Source: Aureobasidium sp. EXF-3400 (lineage: Eukaryota; Ascomycota; Dothideomycetes; Dothideales; Saccotheciaceae). From it: a DNA stretch of 64,000 nucleotides. Below, piece after piece: positions 41,714 to 53,070 of this stretch. The notes below the pieces were generated by a model. The model searched no databases, was not told the origin of the DNA, and saw nothing but the letters and a program-made list of their open reading frames with translations. The translations under genes were made by a program, and so were the position numbers. Location: contig SWBL01000131.1 of NCBI GenBank assembly GCA_024195585.1, positions 59,598-123,597 of the forward strand, read 5' to 3'. Each line of letters opens with the position of its first letter. Positions within the stretch are counted from its first letter, which is position 1.

Positions 41714-42558
41714 TTTCTTTGTCGCACCGGATGTGCCTCGGGTAACAAGGTCTCCTTAGACAAATCGTGTCAACAGTATTTAGAACTCCACCATAAAACT
41801 CAACCCTAAGGTAAGGAATGTATATACAAGAGAAAGTTGTAAAGAGAGTAGGAGAAGGTTCAAGAAAGGCGGACAGAGTTCAAAACCGCCAGACCCTCAA
41901 GAGGTTATATTCAATGCATAGAACCGTCATGGTAAAAAGGGAAAGAATAAGCAATACTCCAACATTGAAACGCAACGGGCACACTATTAGTTCGGCCTAG
42001 ATGTGCATGCCGCACGCTGCCGCAGTGGGCGAACATACAATTAGTCAACGGGTCCCGACGAAGACCGTATCTCATCGTTTGTTGTCAGCCGCATACCGGC
42101 TGACTTTGCGTCAGGGATAGAGAGTCAGTACCGGTGTTCGACAACCGAGGTCAAAGACGTTGTCCAAAATTGATAGCCGTTCAAACGCTCGGTCTCAGGC
42201 GTGAATCCTGTTCCGAGTAGTTGTCAGTCCACATGCGTATTTTGAGGTATACATTTCGGTAAAGTACGCCTCCTTGTATTTGGTGTGCCTACTTTTGCCT
42301 ACTTAGTGCTTGACTACCGTTACCTTAGTCAGGAGGTCGTTCTAGACAATCAAAGATAACATCGCTGCTCCTACCGATGAACACATGGTACTATTGGTTC
42401 CAAGGATCGAAATACCAGGCGATCACTACCGACGAGTAACGCAGAAGAGTTGGAGAAGAAGATGACGTGTATAAACGAAAGTACAGTATGAGAAAAAAAA
42501 CCCGCTCCTCCCAGGTCCAGCAGGCATGATCTGTTCAGACTTCTGCATTGCGGCAAGC
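41714..42558. other. Intergenic, 845 bp
   Basis: Promoter of the GH78 gene and 3' flank of the gene at 42559. It contains the hairpin at 42084-42104. The 60-codon frame at 41818-42000 is not supported. Confidence 0.5.
42084..42104. repeat. Palindrome, 8-bp stem, 5-bp loop
   Basis: GTCAGCCG, CATAC, CGGCTGAC. Upstream of the GH78 gene. It could be a dimer-binding operator or chance. Confidence 0.55.
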
Positions 42559-43929
42559 CTACCACAAGCGAAGCGGTTCCTTGGGGATAGATAGGCGTGG
42601 GCCCTCTTCCGGCGGTTCCAGGGCTAGGAACCGAGCCAACAAGAGGTTCGCAATACCAATAGATTTCTGTCGTCTCTCGAAGATATCCAAAATAATAGCG
42701 TCCTCATAACCGATGTCGATATCGAGCTGTTTCAGCACGCGACTGTGGTGCTTGCATCCCTCAATTCTCAAACGATCTAGCACAAGTTTGTCGCTGATCC
42801 ATCCCATCAAATCTAGCTACGAATTGATGTCCTCATCAGTAGCGACTTGCTCTAGTATGAGAATATCCAAAGTACGTCTGTTGCGGTTCATAAGTGACAG
42901 CAAACCTCCTAGGTGGACCTTCGTATTTCGAAGTTCGATTCGTCTCAGCTCTGTGGTCGTCATGAGCAAGGTTTCGAAAGCGACGAGGTTGTAGTCGAGG
43001 TATGGTCGTGTCAATCCGGGCCAGCCATTGATCATCAAACGTCCGAACTCGAATTCATCCTCAAACATACACAACCACAACTCCTGAACAGTCTTTTCAC
43101 CCGAATCCGAGACTGTCAAACTCCCGATATCTAGGCCATAGTCGAACCACGCCTGAAACCTGGGCAGATCTCGCTCAAACGGACCAATTCCAGTATACGT
43201 CAGACAGCAACTAGCTTCCATTCCGAATGGCCGTTCGATAACCTTTGGGTCCTCTCTATTCCAGCTGAACCATGTCTCTTGTTTCGTCTCAATTGCGCAA
43301 AGGAAAGCTTCCAGAAGCAGGATCAAAGCATCTCTGAGTGGATGGACTGGGATGTTAGTGTGTCCTTGTCCATAGAGCATCTTAAGGATATCAACGATTG
43401 GTTCGCGACACTTCCCCAGGTCGTCAACATCCTTTCTTGTCTTGACTGCGCTGCAATCGAAGGTGAACTCTCCTAGGTAAGGTGGCTGAATTGGCTGCTG
43501 TATAGCGTGTTTCAGCTTCCGCAGGTCCTTCTTTCTGGGCTTGATGACGAGCGACGAGAAGAGCGCCGAGGGCTCGAATGATTTGCTGTCTATGGGGGTC
43601 TTCGTGAACTCTGCTTTGGCGACGACTGTATTGAGGGTTGAACATGCTATTCTCCACTCGGGCGTGGACGACGGATTGACTGAGTGTAGAGCGAGTTCAG
43701 TCGGAGGGTTCCACTTTGGGGTGTCGTTGATCCAATCGCGTTCTTCGTGGGTTCGTTCAGAAGCAGATGAATCGCTGTCTGCGATCGGAGTGCTTCTGCC
43801 AGCCGATAGCGTTCCTGATTCAATCGCATCGCCCTCGGTCGGAGCTTCGCTCACAGCCACGTCCTGGAGTCCTTTGACAATGTCCGAGACAATGGCGGCT
43901 CGCTCTTCCAGAAGCTCTCGAGATTCCAT
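42559..43929 (-). CDS. Hypothetical LRR-like protein with an in-frame TAG, 370 aa to the stop
   Basis: I start at the ATG at 43929 (MESRELLEERAAIVSDI); the frame upstream starts only at GTG. It runs to TAG at 42819-42817, then stays open in the same frame to TAG at 42561-42559. The sequence on both sides looks continuous: NRRTLDILILEQVATDEDIN before the stop and MGWISDKLVLDRLRIEGCKH after it, as in an irregular leucine-rich repeat. A 63-nt in-frame intron (42875-42813, GTACTT...CTAG) could remove the stop, but its donor is weak and it would delete good coding sequence. Otherwise the gene is a nonsense allele or uses readthrough. No F-box is visible. The family is not recognised. Confidence 0.6.
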
Positions 43930-45185
43930 GAGTAATGCGCTTAATATGTATGGGATGATGGATCTTTTGTCTGCTGATGGTGATATGTTGTGGATATTAG
44001 AGAATGGTCGAAGAAGTTGCTGATGTTTGGGACGCGCCTGCACCTTGAGTGACTTCCCCGTGTGTCAAAGGCTGCCATAGTGGAGCTGCAGCAATGCACA
44101 ATACTTTAGTGAAAGACGTGGCTTCCACAGAGAGAGTCTCATCTCAGGCTATCTCCTTGGCCACACTTACGTCTTGAGGACAACTGTGCATTCCGATAGC
44201 TTATAATATCAAATCACCTTACGTTGGAGAAAGGATCATTCGCGATTGTGGAATGGTGCAGCGGTAGTAGCTCGTATCTCCCGTGAAGTAGCTGGTTTCC
44301 ACCGGTTCTATCCTCATCGAGGCCATTGAGAGGCCCCAGTAATCCTCGCACGACAAGAGTCGAGATGAAATCTTGCTTTCTCTGCCCTCCCTAGCAACAC
44401 GGCGGCTAGTGAGGTTTCTGTTTTGTCCAGCAGTCATTCAGTCCAGTCCTGTTTTGCACAACGTCTTTCATGAGAAGAGACCACTCATTTCCACCAAGAT
44501 CTTGATTCTTGAACAGCTTAACAACGCTTACGAAGAGACCGCTCCAGCCAAATACGCCAACGAGTCTGAAGAGCCGTTCGTTACTGAGAGACCAATAGGT
44601 CATCCTCATGGATCTCCCACAGTGATGCATGGTATAACTATGAGCTGTCAGAATACACAATTGCTTGTCATGTCTCACGCGTAGGCTTCTAGACATCTGA
44701 TCAACTAGTGCCATGCGGCTTGTCTTACTAATTGTACTTTCCCTTATCCGGCACATCAACTACATCGCTGGATGTTTAGAGAACCTACAAGATGTTTCAT
44801 CTGCGTATTTTCTGCTGAGAAGTCTATTTGTCATTTACAATCACAAAGCCTTACTATCTGCAAGCATATCCCCCTTTCTCTGAGATGACGGGGGCGCGGC
44901 CACAGAAATCCCCTAGACCAGTGTCACCGTGGACCACACTTCTTTGCTGAAAGTATCGTGCATCCCGATAGCCAACTGTGACAACATCCGAATATGGGGA
45001 TGATTGAACATAACTCAGCTGAAGTGTTTTTTGGCAAAGCCACTGCGTTGTGAGCTCTAAACTTCTCTTTACGTCGCTTCGACGATATCACTCAAGGCGT
45101 ATATGATTTAGTGAGACCATTTGCTGCTTGAGGAAACACATCCTTCATTATCGAGCTGTGCCTGAACACCGAAATGTTATCTACC
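43930..45185. other. Sparse region, 1.26 kb
   Basis: Promoter of the LRR-like gene and 3' flank of the nitrilase gene. Overlapping frames at 44373-44684 (plus) and 44406-44759 (minus) show nothing recognisable. No RNA gene seen. Confidence 0.45.
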
Positions 45186-46167
45186 TTAGAGCTTCGGGTC
45201 GCTATCCTTATTGTGACGGTAATCGTAATGCCAATCTCCTCTTGCCAGATCAGCTCTGACTTTGTAGTTCTCCTCTGCGTCCTCGACAATCTGCATATCC
45301 AAATCGACAACAGCCATACCTTCTGCACAACTTCCCAAACGCACTATGGGACCCACATAAGGTGCGCATACTTGTGACAAGCCAGCATAGCCTTTACCAG
45401 GTGGACCTCCAGCGTTTGCAAATACGATAGCACAAGTATTTTCGAAGCAACGTGCTGTAAGCATAGAATCCAGGAAAGTTGCCTCGGCAGTAGGGTTTCT
45501 GGCCAACCCAGCAGGCGAGCAGTCGTTGAGCGTCCAGAATGTAGGAATGATGAATAGTTTCGCTCCCTGCGCGATCATCTCACGGAAAGCTTCGGGGAAG
45601 GCCAAGTCCCAGCAAACCAGCATACCGACTTTTCCGAAGGGAGTGTCGAAGACTGGATGGGGGTCACGCGTTGAGCTCGTGAGATGTAAGCGTTCAATAT
45701 CACCCCAGAGGTTTTTCTTGACGTATTTTCCAATAATTTCTCCAGTGGAGGAGATGAAGTAGGCAACATTGAGAAGGCGCTCGCTGGTTTCATCATCTTG
45801 AGTGAGGATGCCAGTACTGTCATGCTCGGCATCGGTGTGCAGCTCTACAATAGTACCAGGAACGATGCAGATGTTGCATTCTTTGGCCAAAGCTTGGTAC
45901 TTCTCAAGATATTCTTTCCAGCTCGCGCATGATTCTTTGAACTTCGGATCGTGCGGAAGCCAGTTTGTCAGATGATATTCAGGTAGGACTGCCAACTCGG
46001 CGCCTTGTTGAGCTGCTGATCTGATGAAGTTGGCAGCTTTCTGGAAGTTTTGTTCGACGTGCAAGGGCTTGATGGAATTAGCAGGTCGTGTCTGCTACAG
46101 CTGATAGTGCTTGTACCTTGGGATGCAGCTGGATGACAGCGATCTTGTGGGTGGGGGCCATGGTCAT
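45186..46167 (-). CDS. Nitrilase-superfamily carbon-nitrogen hydrolase, 310 aa, two exons
   Basis: Exon 1 is 46167-46117 (MTMAPTHKIAVIQLHPK), intron 46116-46068 (GTACAA, CTAAT, CAAG), exon 2 46067-45186. The junction reads HPK-PLHVEQNFQKA. A second ATG two codons in (ACCATGG) could also be the start. The Glu-Lys-Cys triad is complete: E47 in VLPEYHL, K134 in YVKKNLW, C169 in LVCWDLAFPE. The protein is of normal length for a cytosolic omega-amidase, beta-alanine synthase or aliphatic amidase type; the substrate cannot be chosen from sequence alone. Divergent from the eIF3L gene. Confidence 0.88.
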
Positions 46168-46515
46168 TTCGGATATGATAGTTGAGGTAGATGACTGGAT
46201 GCAGATACGAATGTGCGGAAATGGTGAAACAAGAATACAAAAGTCTCCCTCGTTATATACAGGAGGTACGAGAATATATACTGCTGCGAGCAGGAGGATG
46301 GGCTGATGACTGACGATGATGGAATGGCCAGGAAGTGGATGCCCCGCCAGAATTAGTGGGGTTGGAAGCTGTAAATTACAGCGCTGTTCACCCAGACTGG
46401 CTAGCTTGGCCAATCGTTAGCGAGCAAAAGTTGCACGAAGCCAGAACTTGTCGTCGTCGCGCGCAAGAGCAATTGGACGTTGATCCAGCACCGCAGCACA
46501 CAGCATACCGTCAAG
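46168..46515. promoter_or_regulatory. Bidirectional promoter, 348 bp
   Basis: Lies between the nitrilase start (minus) and the eIF3L start (plus). No clear TATA box. The position is the evidence; no specific element is claimed. Confidence 0.45.
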
Positions 46516-48061
46516 ATGAGCGTGCGCAACATCGAAGCAACATACCAGCAGGGAGCGCCCGCGCGCGTTGTCCAGGACGACTCGGATGTCGAGGAGGAGG
46601 CTCTGGCCAGCGACTACAAGGAGCAGGTTCAATACGGCGACGACGACGAACTCGAGAGAGTTGCTTCCAGCGGCCCTCAGGATCTCCAGGCCCAGCTCGC
46701 CGCCGCTGCCCAGCCTCTCGAATACGGTGCCACCCTCGAGACCAAGATTGCCAGCTACGACAGCTACTGCAACCTGTTCCACTACATCCTCAACTCCGAC
46801 GGCCCCGTCGACCTCGAGGTCCCTAACGTGTGTCAACACCATACAACTGAAGATCCTACAACCAAGAACGAAGACTGACCACACGTAGTACTACTGGGCC
46901 TGGGAGGTGATTGACGAGTTCATTTACCAGTTCAACAGCTTCTGCGCCTACCGCCAAAAGGTTGCCCTCAAGCAGGACAACGACGAGGATGCTCAGATCC
47001 TCCGCGAGAACCCCAACACCTGGGGATGCTACTCGGTCCTCAACGTTCTGTACTCGCTTATCCAGCGTAGTCAGATTCAGGAGCAGCTCGAGGCTCGCAA
47101 GCGTGGTGAGGATCCCGCCGCCTACGCCGGCGAGTACGGCAGCCGCCCTCTCTACCAGATGCTTGGATACTTCTCGCTCATCGGTCTCCTCCGCGTCCAC
47201 TGCTTGCTCGGTGACTTTAGCATGGCCCTCAAGACTCTGGACAACATTGAGCTTAACAAGAAATCCATGTTCGCCCGTGTCATGGCTGCCCAGTTCAGCA
47301 CCTACTACTACGTCGGTTTCTCTTACATGATGATGCACCGCTACACCGACGCCATCCGCATGTTCACCCACATCCTCATCTACATTTCGCGCACAAAGAA
47401 CTTCCAGAAGAACGCTCAATACGATAGCATCGCAAAGAAGAGCGACCAGATGTACGCCCTTGTCGCCATTTGCGTCGCCCTCAACCCCACTCGTCTCGAC
47501 GACACTGTCCACTCTGCCCTCCGTGAGAAGTACGGTGAGCAGTTTGCTCGCATGCAGCTCGGTGGCCCCGAGTCGCTCCCCATCTTTGAGGATCTCTTCC
47601 GTCAGGCCTGCCCCAGATTCATCTCTCCCACTCCTCCGGACTTTGAGAATCCTTCGGTCAACGTTGATCCCATCGAGCACCACCTTTCCATCTTCATGGA
47701 GGAGGTCAAGAACAACATGTGGAGCCCTACTGTCCGTTCTTACCTCAAGCTTTACACTACAATGGATATCAAGAAGTTGGCTGGTTTCCTCGAGATTGAT
47801 GCCGACACTTTGAGAGGATGGTTGTTGGTCAACAAGCAGAGAAGCAAGCAAGTTAGACACACCGAGGGTGGTCTGCTTGACGGCGATGTTGTCACCACTA
47901 ACGACCTTGACTACGCTATGCAAGGAGTGAGTACCATGAAGCAATGTGGTGGATATACAAATGCTAACATGAATTTCTAGGACTTGATTCACGTTTCGGA
48001 AGCCAAGGTTGGCCGCAGATTGGTGGACTGGTACCTCCGTAACCTGTCGAGAACTTACTAA
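46516..48061 (+). CDS. eIF3L: Eukaryotic translation initiation factor 3 subunit L, 476 aa, three exons
   Basis: Exons are 46516-46827, 46889-47926 and 47981-48061. Introns are 46828-46888 (GTGTGT, CTGAC, GTAG) and 47927-47980 (GTGAGT, GCTAAC, TCTAG). The junctions read EVPN-YYWAWEVIDEFIYQF and AMQG-DLIHVSEAKVGRRL. Conserved eIF3L blocks: NTWGCYSVLNVLYSLIQRSQ, LGYFSLIGLLRVHCLLGDF, YYVGFSYMMMHRYTDAIRMF, followed by a PCI-type C terminus (IKKLAGFLEIDADTLRGWLL). It is a non-core subunit of eIF3, which brings mRNA and factors to the 40S ribosome. Baker's yeast lacks it; filamentous fungi keep it. Confidence 0.96.
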
Positions 48062-48509
48062 GCAAAGCACGGAATGTCAAGTCGACAGACACACTCGAAG
48101 TACAGAGTCACGAATGACTCGTTTCAGGAGGCTGCACACGAGATGAAGAAGAAAAGCAGCGACGCCCGTCCAGAAGAAAGCAGAAAGGCAATGTATTGGG
48201 AAAGTGTTGCTCTCATGAGCATAGGCGTTGCGGATTAAAGAAGGACGGGCGGCCATGGTGGATCATGAAGTCTCGACAAAGGGCGAGAACAAAAAGCATG
48301 TTTTTGCAATGTTTGATGAGCAGAAGAGGTGCACCATAGGAATGCATGGATAGCGGCAACGAATCTACAATTACTCTATCACATGTCAAACAGTCATCGG
48401 GTCTTGGCGCTGTATGCGCAACAAGTCGGGCTCCATTCTGCCGGGTCCAACTCAACTTTTGTTCTGATCGTCAGGAGAAGCTGTTTGATAACCATCTCAG
48501 ACACATCAA
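48062..48509. other. Intergenic, 448 bp
   Basis: 3' flank of eIF3L and promoter of the next gene. Nothing else seen. Confidence 0.5.
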
Positions 48510-49601
48510 ATGACGACCAACGGCAATCTGAGTCCGTCGCTGAGACGAGGCTCCTCCAACATGTCGTCGCGCCGCCCTTCTCACGGAGCTGAAGGTCCCA
48601 CCATCCTAAGCACCGCAGACGCAAACATGCCCATGCGACACCCTCGTCCTTTGACTGCTGCTGAACTGCACCTCGAACTCGAGAAGGAGCAGGAAGCTGT
48701 CGTATGTTCCCCTCTTTTCTCTCTTCTTCACAACACATCTAACACTCCTTGCCAGGTCAACCGTCTCACACGCGAGCTGTCAGCCCTTCGCGCCCAACAC
48801 TCTGCCTCTGTCGCCAGCAACGCTTCGCAAACCAGCTCCAACCAAGCTCTAGACACTGGTCTCTCACATCCAACTCCTACACGTCAACACCGCTCTTCGT
48901 CGACCGCTTCAAGCCGCAGCCTTAGCAACCCCTCGGCCAGTTCGAGTCACGTCAACATTCAACACCCTCAACCCACTGCTCCTCTTGCCGGCGTCTCACA
49001 GGCTTCCTTTGACCGTGTCGCTGCTGCAGCAGGCTCTACAACAACAAATCCGTCAATCAGCCGTAATCCTTCGATTCGCAGCACTTCGGGCCACTCGACA
49101 CCAGCTCTGACTCCAGCATCCGCTACCTCCCTTCCTCACCGCCCTTCTTTGTCGCAAGCCGCCAGCGCAATCTCCACAGCTGGCTCCTTCACACCTGGTT
49201 CCTTTACACCCGGTCCAGTCTCGCCATACACATCAACTTCCAGTACCGCTGAAATCGCTTCATCGCGTGCCGAACTCGAGCTTGTAAAACAAGAGAATGA
49301 AGCCCTCCGTCAACGTGTCAAGGCTCTCGAACGCGCTCTCCGCAGTCGCAGAAACAGCGTTACATCTGAAGCCAGTGTCAACACGAACAACCCCAACCCT
49401 CGCATCGAAGCTGCTGCTGTCTCGCGTCCCAGTGTCAGCGCTTGGGCAGCAAACATGGCCGGCATGACCAGTGTTGCAGGACCCAGAGAAAGAAGCGAAA
49501 GTCAGAGTACTACGGCAAGCAGAAGACCTGAAGTCTTGGAAAGAGAGGACTCCATCCGTGTAGGAGAGAGTGCTGCGAATGTGGGCTTGGGCTTAAAATA
49601 G
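48510..49601 (+). CDS. Ser/Thr-rich hypothetical protein with coiled coil, 345 aa, two exons
   Basis: Exon 1 is 48510-48701, intron 48702-48755 (GTATGT, CTAAC, GCCAG), exon 2 48756-49601. The intron is 54 nt, in frame and has no stop, so it can be mistaken for coding sequence; the strong splice signals argue it is removed. The junction restores a heptad run: ELHLELEKEQEAV-VNRLTRELSALRAQH. The centre is a long Ser/Thr/Pro-rich disordered region, with a GSFTPGSFTPG repeat at about 220. A second coiled coil is at about 255-285 (AELELVKQENEALRQRVKAL). I do not recognise the family; a cytoskeletal or signalling scaffold would fit but is not shown. Confidence 0.75.
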   Translation: MTTNGNLSPSLRRGSSNMSSRRPSHGAEGPTILSTADANMPMRHPRPLTAAELHLELEKEQEAVVCSPLFSLLHNTSNTPCQVNRLTRELSALRAQHSASVASNASQTSSNQALDTGLSHPTPTRQHRSSSTASSRSLSNPSASSSHVNIQHPQPTAPLAGVSQASFDRVAAAAGSTTTNPSISRNPSIRSTSGHSTPALTPASATSLPHRPSLSQAASAISTAGSFTPGSFTPGPVSPYTSTSSTAEIASSRAELELVKQENEALRQRVKALERALRSRRNSVTSEASVNTNNPNPRIEAAAVSRPSVSAWAANMAGMTSVAGPRERSESQSTTASRRPEVLEREDSIRVGESAANVGLGLK

Positions 49602-52087
49602 GAGTTCGAGCCCAAGAACAAGTGGCAGAGATGGTACTCGTAGGTTCTCCGTCTGGTACGGGGCCTGAGGAATAAAAAGAAAGTTGGACGACACATTTTC
49701 TGGAAGGACTGGCATTATCAGGTTGGGTTGGAGGGGAACAGGGACTTGTTTTTAGCAGGGCGTTATTAGAGGGAGTCCGAAGGTTGGTTCTTTTTTCCTT
49801 GAATTCATCATCATGCATGGCAGTTTTTGCTGCGATTGAAAATTCATCAAACTGATTATATCATCATGTACTCTCTATCTCAAGATCGTGACATAGCTTC
49901 ATATCCAAGATTGACACAACGTATTGCTTCACAAACCCCAAACTCTCTGACTTGACCACCGCCCTTGTCCTACGTTTTCGGTGGTTCCAACGCTCAACCC
50001 TCGGTCGGCCACTGGTCGTTGTTGGCCATACTTATTGGTAACACGCAATATGGTGTAGCATCCGTCAAAGAAAGTAGGCAGATCTGCAACTCCAAAGCAC
50101 TCCTTGGGAGTCTCAGATAAGATCACGGATACGTGTCAGACCATCTCCTTGTTGTTGATCCACATTTGGAGATGATGAACCCTTTACTATCTTTGAGCCA
50201 AGAGCCTGGACGATCCGCTCTCTTCGTTCTTCGATCCCCTTACTGTACTCAACAAACCTCTGCGTCAAAGCATAATGCAGAAAAAAAAAAAGATGAGCAG
50301 ACTGCTTCTGGTCTACGCTACGACAAACCCATCAGACTACGGCTTCGTGCTCTCTCGGATTTAGAAACGGAGCATCAATAACCAAAAAGCAGAAAGAGGC
50401 AACGAGGTCCATAGCCCCTACCCCTATTTCTTCGGAGATTCCCACATGCAGTAAGTCGTCCTGCAGATATACATCTACCTGGCGTGGAGAAAGTGGGAGA
50501 TCATCTCGGCATCACAGAACTGGTCTTCTAGTACCCTTTGATCTGACAGGATGCGCGCGTGCTTGCTCACGCATCCTGTACATCTTTGCTGCCTTGTTTG
50601 ATGTCGGTGTAGTATTCTAGTCTTTCGAGTTGAGGGTGCTTGGTTTCACCTCTTGCAAACCTGACAATGTCCTTAAATGCAAATATGCCATAGCACCCGT
50701 TCTTGCAAGAGCTCGCGCAAAAGCTCTGCACACCTGACGGTATATCGCAATTGATCCCGTGGAAGAAAGCAACTAAAATGATAGTTTGGGGGTCTTGCGT
50801 TTCAATCCGTGGAACGAACCGATCCCAGTTGCCCGTAAGTGTACCAAGTCCAAGTGACACTAGGACGCTGTATCTGCTCTACCGAAGCCGCTCTTCGATT
50901 AACATTGTGTACATACCGGTGCCCTAGAAGTTATTCTCAGCTCTGAAGAGTCCTTTCTCGTACGTTTGTTCTTGTATCCTCTTTTCCGCGTCGCCCTTAA
51001 GAGCATGGGTGTTGATCGATGGTAGACCGAGGCCTTCGCATCCCTTGATACGCACACTGGTCGTACTAATGCCGAGGTCGAGAAAGGTAGCAGTAGCAAT
51101 GTATGCAAAGTTAGGGGTGCCTATGACATTAGAACTGCCTTTCGAATGTCGGGCTAAGATGACCATGTTTTCAATTCTCTTCCTCGAGAACTCGGACTTC
51201 TGGAAGGAGCAATTCGGGAACTGAGATATGTTCATCTGTACTTTACATCCAAAGATCTTGGACGTGTTATGGCCAACTTTCAGGGTCTGGCATGCATGTT
51301 AAATGAGTAACCTCAAGACTACTCGTCAACGATGCCTTTAGAACATACTTTATCTTGCCAAAGATGCTAGTCGTGCATGAGAAGGTCCCTTTCCGAGATG
51401 AGGAGCAAGGCGTTGAACGAAACTGATCATGCGATGTGAGCCGGTCGAGACAGCAGGAGCTGGGATAATCGAGTGTGACAAAATCTTCTCGCTTGCAGCA
51501 GCAGATAGGTCTTTGTTCCAGGGTCTGATTCGATCTCTGTCACAACGGAAGAGTCGCTAGTCAAGTTGATTGCTTGGCCGACCAAGGACTCGCTCTGAGC
51601 GGATGAGACTCATATCCTTACCGCCGTCGTGCGATACAGCTTCCGGATCTTGGGCTTCTCGATGTACGACAGTTAGACTGGTTTGCTTGTATCAGCGCGA
51701 AGAGTGGGCATGATCGGCTTGTATTGCGAACGCTGCGCTGGTTGAGAAGTGGAACGAGCAGGTTCAGGAAATCTAAGAGTAGAAGGGGCAAGATAGAACA
51801 GGAAAGCAATGGAGAATGTCAGAAGGCAGGCACAGTATAGAGGTTATAAAGACGACCTTATAGTAAACAGTGGAGTAGCAGTCCCAATATGCATTAATCG
51901 TTCATGGACATTAATTAATGTTCTATGCACAAGCTTGAGTAGCCCAGACTTGTGCAGACTTCGGGTTGTGCCAAGTTGCGTCGAATTGTGCAGGCTTCGC
52001 TCGGAAAAAGAACAAAAAATCCCAGAACACACCCTCACCAAAAAGTGAACCTCGAGAGAACAACCACAAACAAAAGGAAAAGTTCAC
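49602..52087. other. Sparse region, 2.5 kb
   Basis: Mostly no coding signal. It has a run of A (about 50280-50292) and two minus-strand frames that may be remains of a gene (separate entry, 50567-51235). No transposon ends or terminal repeats seen. Confidence 0.4.
50567..51235 (-). pseudogene. Possible decayed gene, two minus-strand frames
   Basis: Frame A (51235-50924) begins MNISQFPNCSFQKSEFSRKR and ends FRAENNF-stop. Frame B (50860-50567) begins MSLGLGTLTGNWDRFVPRIE and contains a cysteine cluster (FCASSCKNGCYG). A good donor (CCG|GTATGT) and acceptor (ATACAG) lie between them, but no splicing keeps frame: the stop precedes the donor. This pattern fits a gene damaged by nonsense or indel changes. 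It could equally be chance, since neither part has recognisable homology. Confidence 0.2.
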
Positions 52088-52160
52088 TGCCCCCTGACGG
52101 AGTCGAACCGGCGACCTCGGCATTACTAGTGCCGCGCTCTACCAACTGAGCTAAAGGGGC
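52088..52160 (-). tRNA. tRNA-Thr (AGT)
   Basis: 73 nt, no intron. Acceptor GCCCCTT/AGGGGGC, D stem GCTC/GAGC, anticodon stem CGGCA/TGCCG with loop CTAGTAA (anticodon AGT), T loop TTCGACT. The T stem has one C-T mismatch (GCCGG with CCGTC). The discriminator is A. A TTTT run follows on the minus strand. Confidence 0.93.
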
Positions 52161-53070
52161 TTGTTGAGAAACCTCGGTCAGATGTAAAAAAATATTCCTC
52201 ATAACACCCCGAGTCATACCAGCCCCCGACCGAGCACAAGACTTTCTGAACTCGGGCGCCAACCCCCGAAAGTCAAGGTCTGATAGTTCCTCAAGCGACT
52301 ACTTCTTTCTATTATGCTTTCACATCCAACATTGACAGTGGCGTGCTCTCTCAGCCTTGCCTTCTATCTCTTGCTTCTAATCAAAGCTGACTATTACACG
52401 ACCAGTCTACACACGGCAGCAGCCAATCTTATCGGGCACCTCAGCGGCCTATCTTCTCTCGGCACTATAAACCGTACAAGTGGGTATTTTGAGTAGCTTG
52501 TAGGTTTGATCGATAGCCTACATACCACGCTATCTATCTTGGTGCAAGTCTTCAATACCTCCCGTGGAAATAATGTTATCTTGGCCCCCAAGACTTTCGT
52601 GGGAATGCTTGACAAGACAATAATAGACTTGTGTCTCTGAGATCTTCCTTGTGCTGTATGCCCAAATATCGTGCGTTTTTTCGATAGTCTCCGAGTTTGC
52701 CAGGAGGTTTCCACACCGGTATGCTCAGAGCAGAATCTCGGGTCTACAAAAGGCAGTAGGCAAGCCGTCGATGCAGCGGGACGAGCGTGGAGCATTCATG
52801 TCCCATCTCCTGCACAGTCGAAATTTATGATGTATAGCACATTGATGTCGCAACGAAAGCCGGAGTCCAGAGAAGACTGATATTCATCGATAATGAATGT
52901 CGAATCCGGATGATTGTGAGCTGGTGAGGGACTCGGTCGAGCAATGGTTGGCAGCAATCGGGTGTGTCGTTCAAACAGCGAGTTTGGTCGTAGATGACAG
53001 TGATGACCGCGAGGCTGAGATTTGGCGGCAGTCAAGGCGTACAGGAGAGAGTCCAAAGAAGCCAACCTCT
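52161..53070. other. Intergenic, 910 bp
   Basis: Region between tRNA-Thr and the 131-aa minus-strand gene. Plus-strand frames here and over that gene (including 52897-53361) look like shadows. Nothing supported. Confidence 0.45.

Noticed and set aside
46856..48070. 404-codon minus-strand frame opposite eIF3L
   Set aside because: Shadow of eIF3L; it crosses both eIF3L introns and has no recognisable domain.
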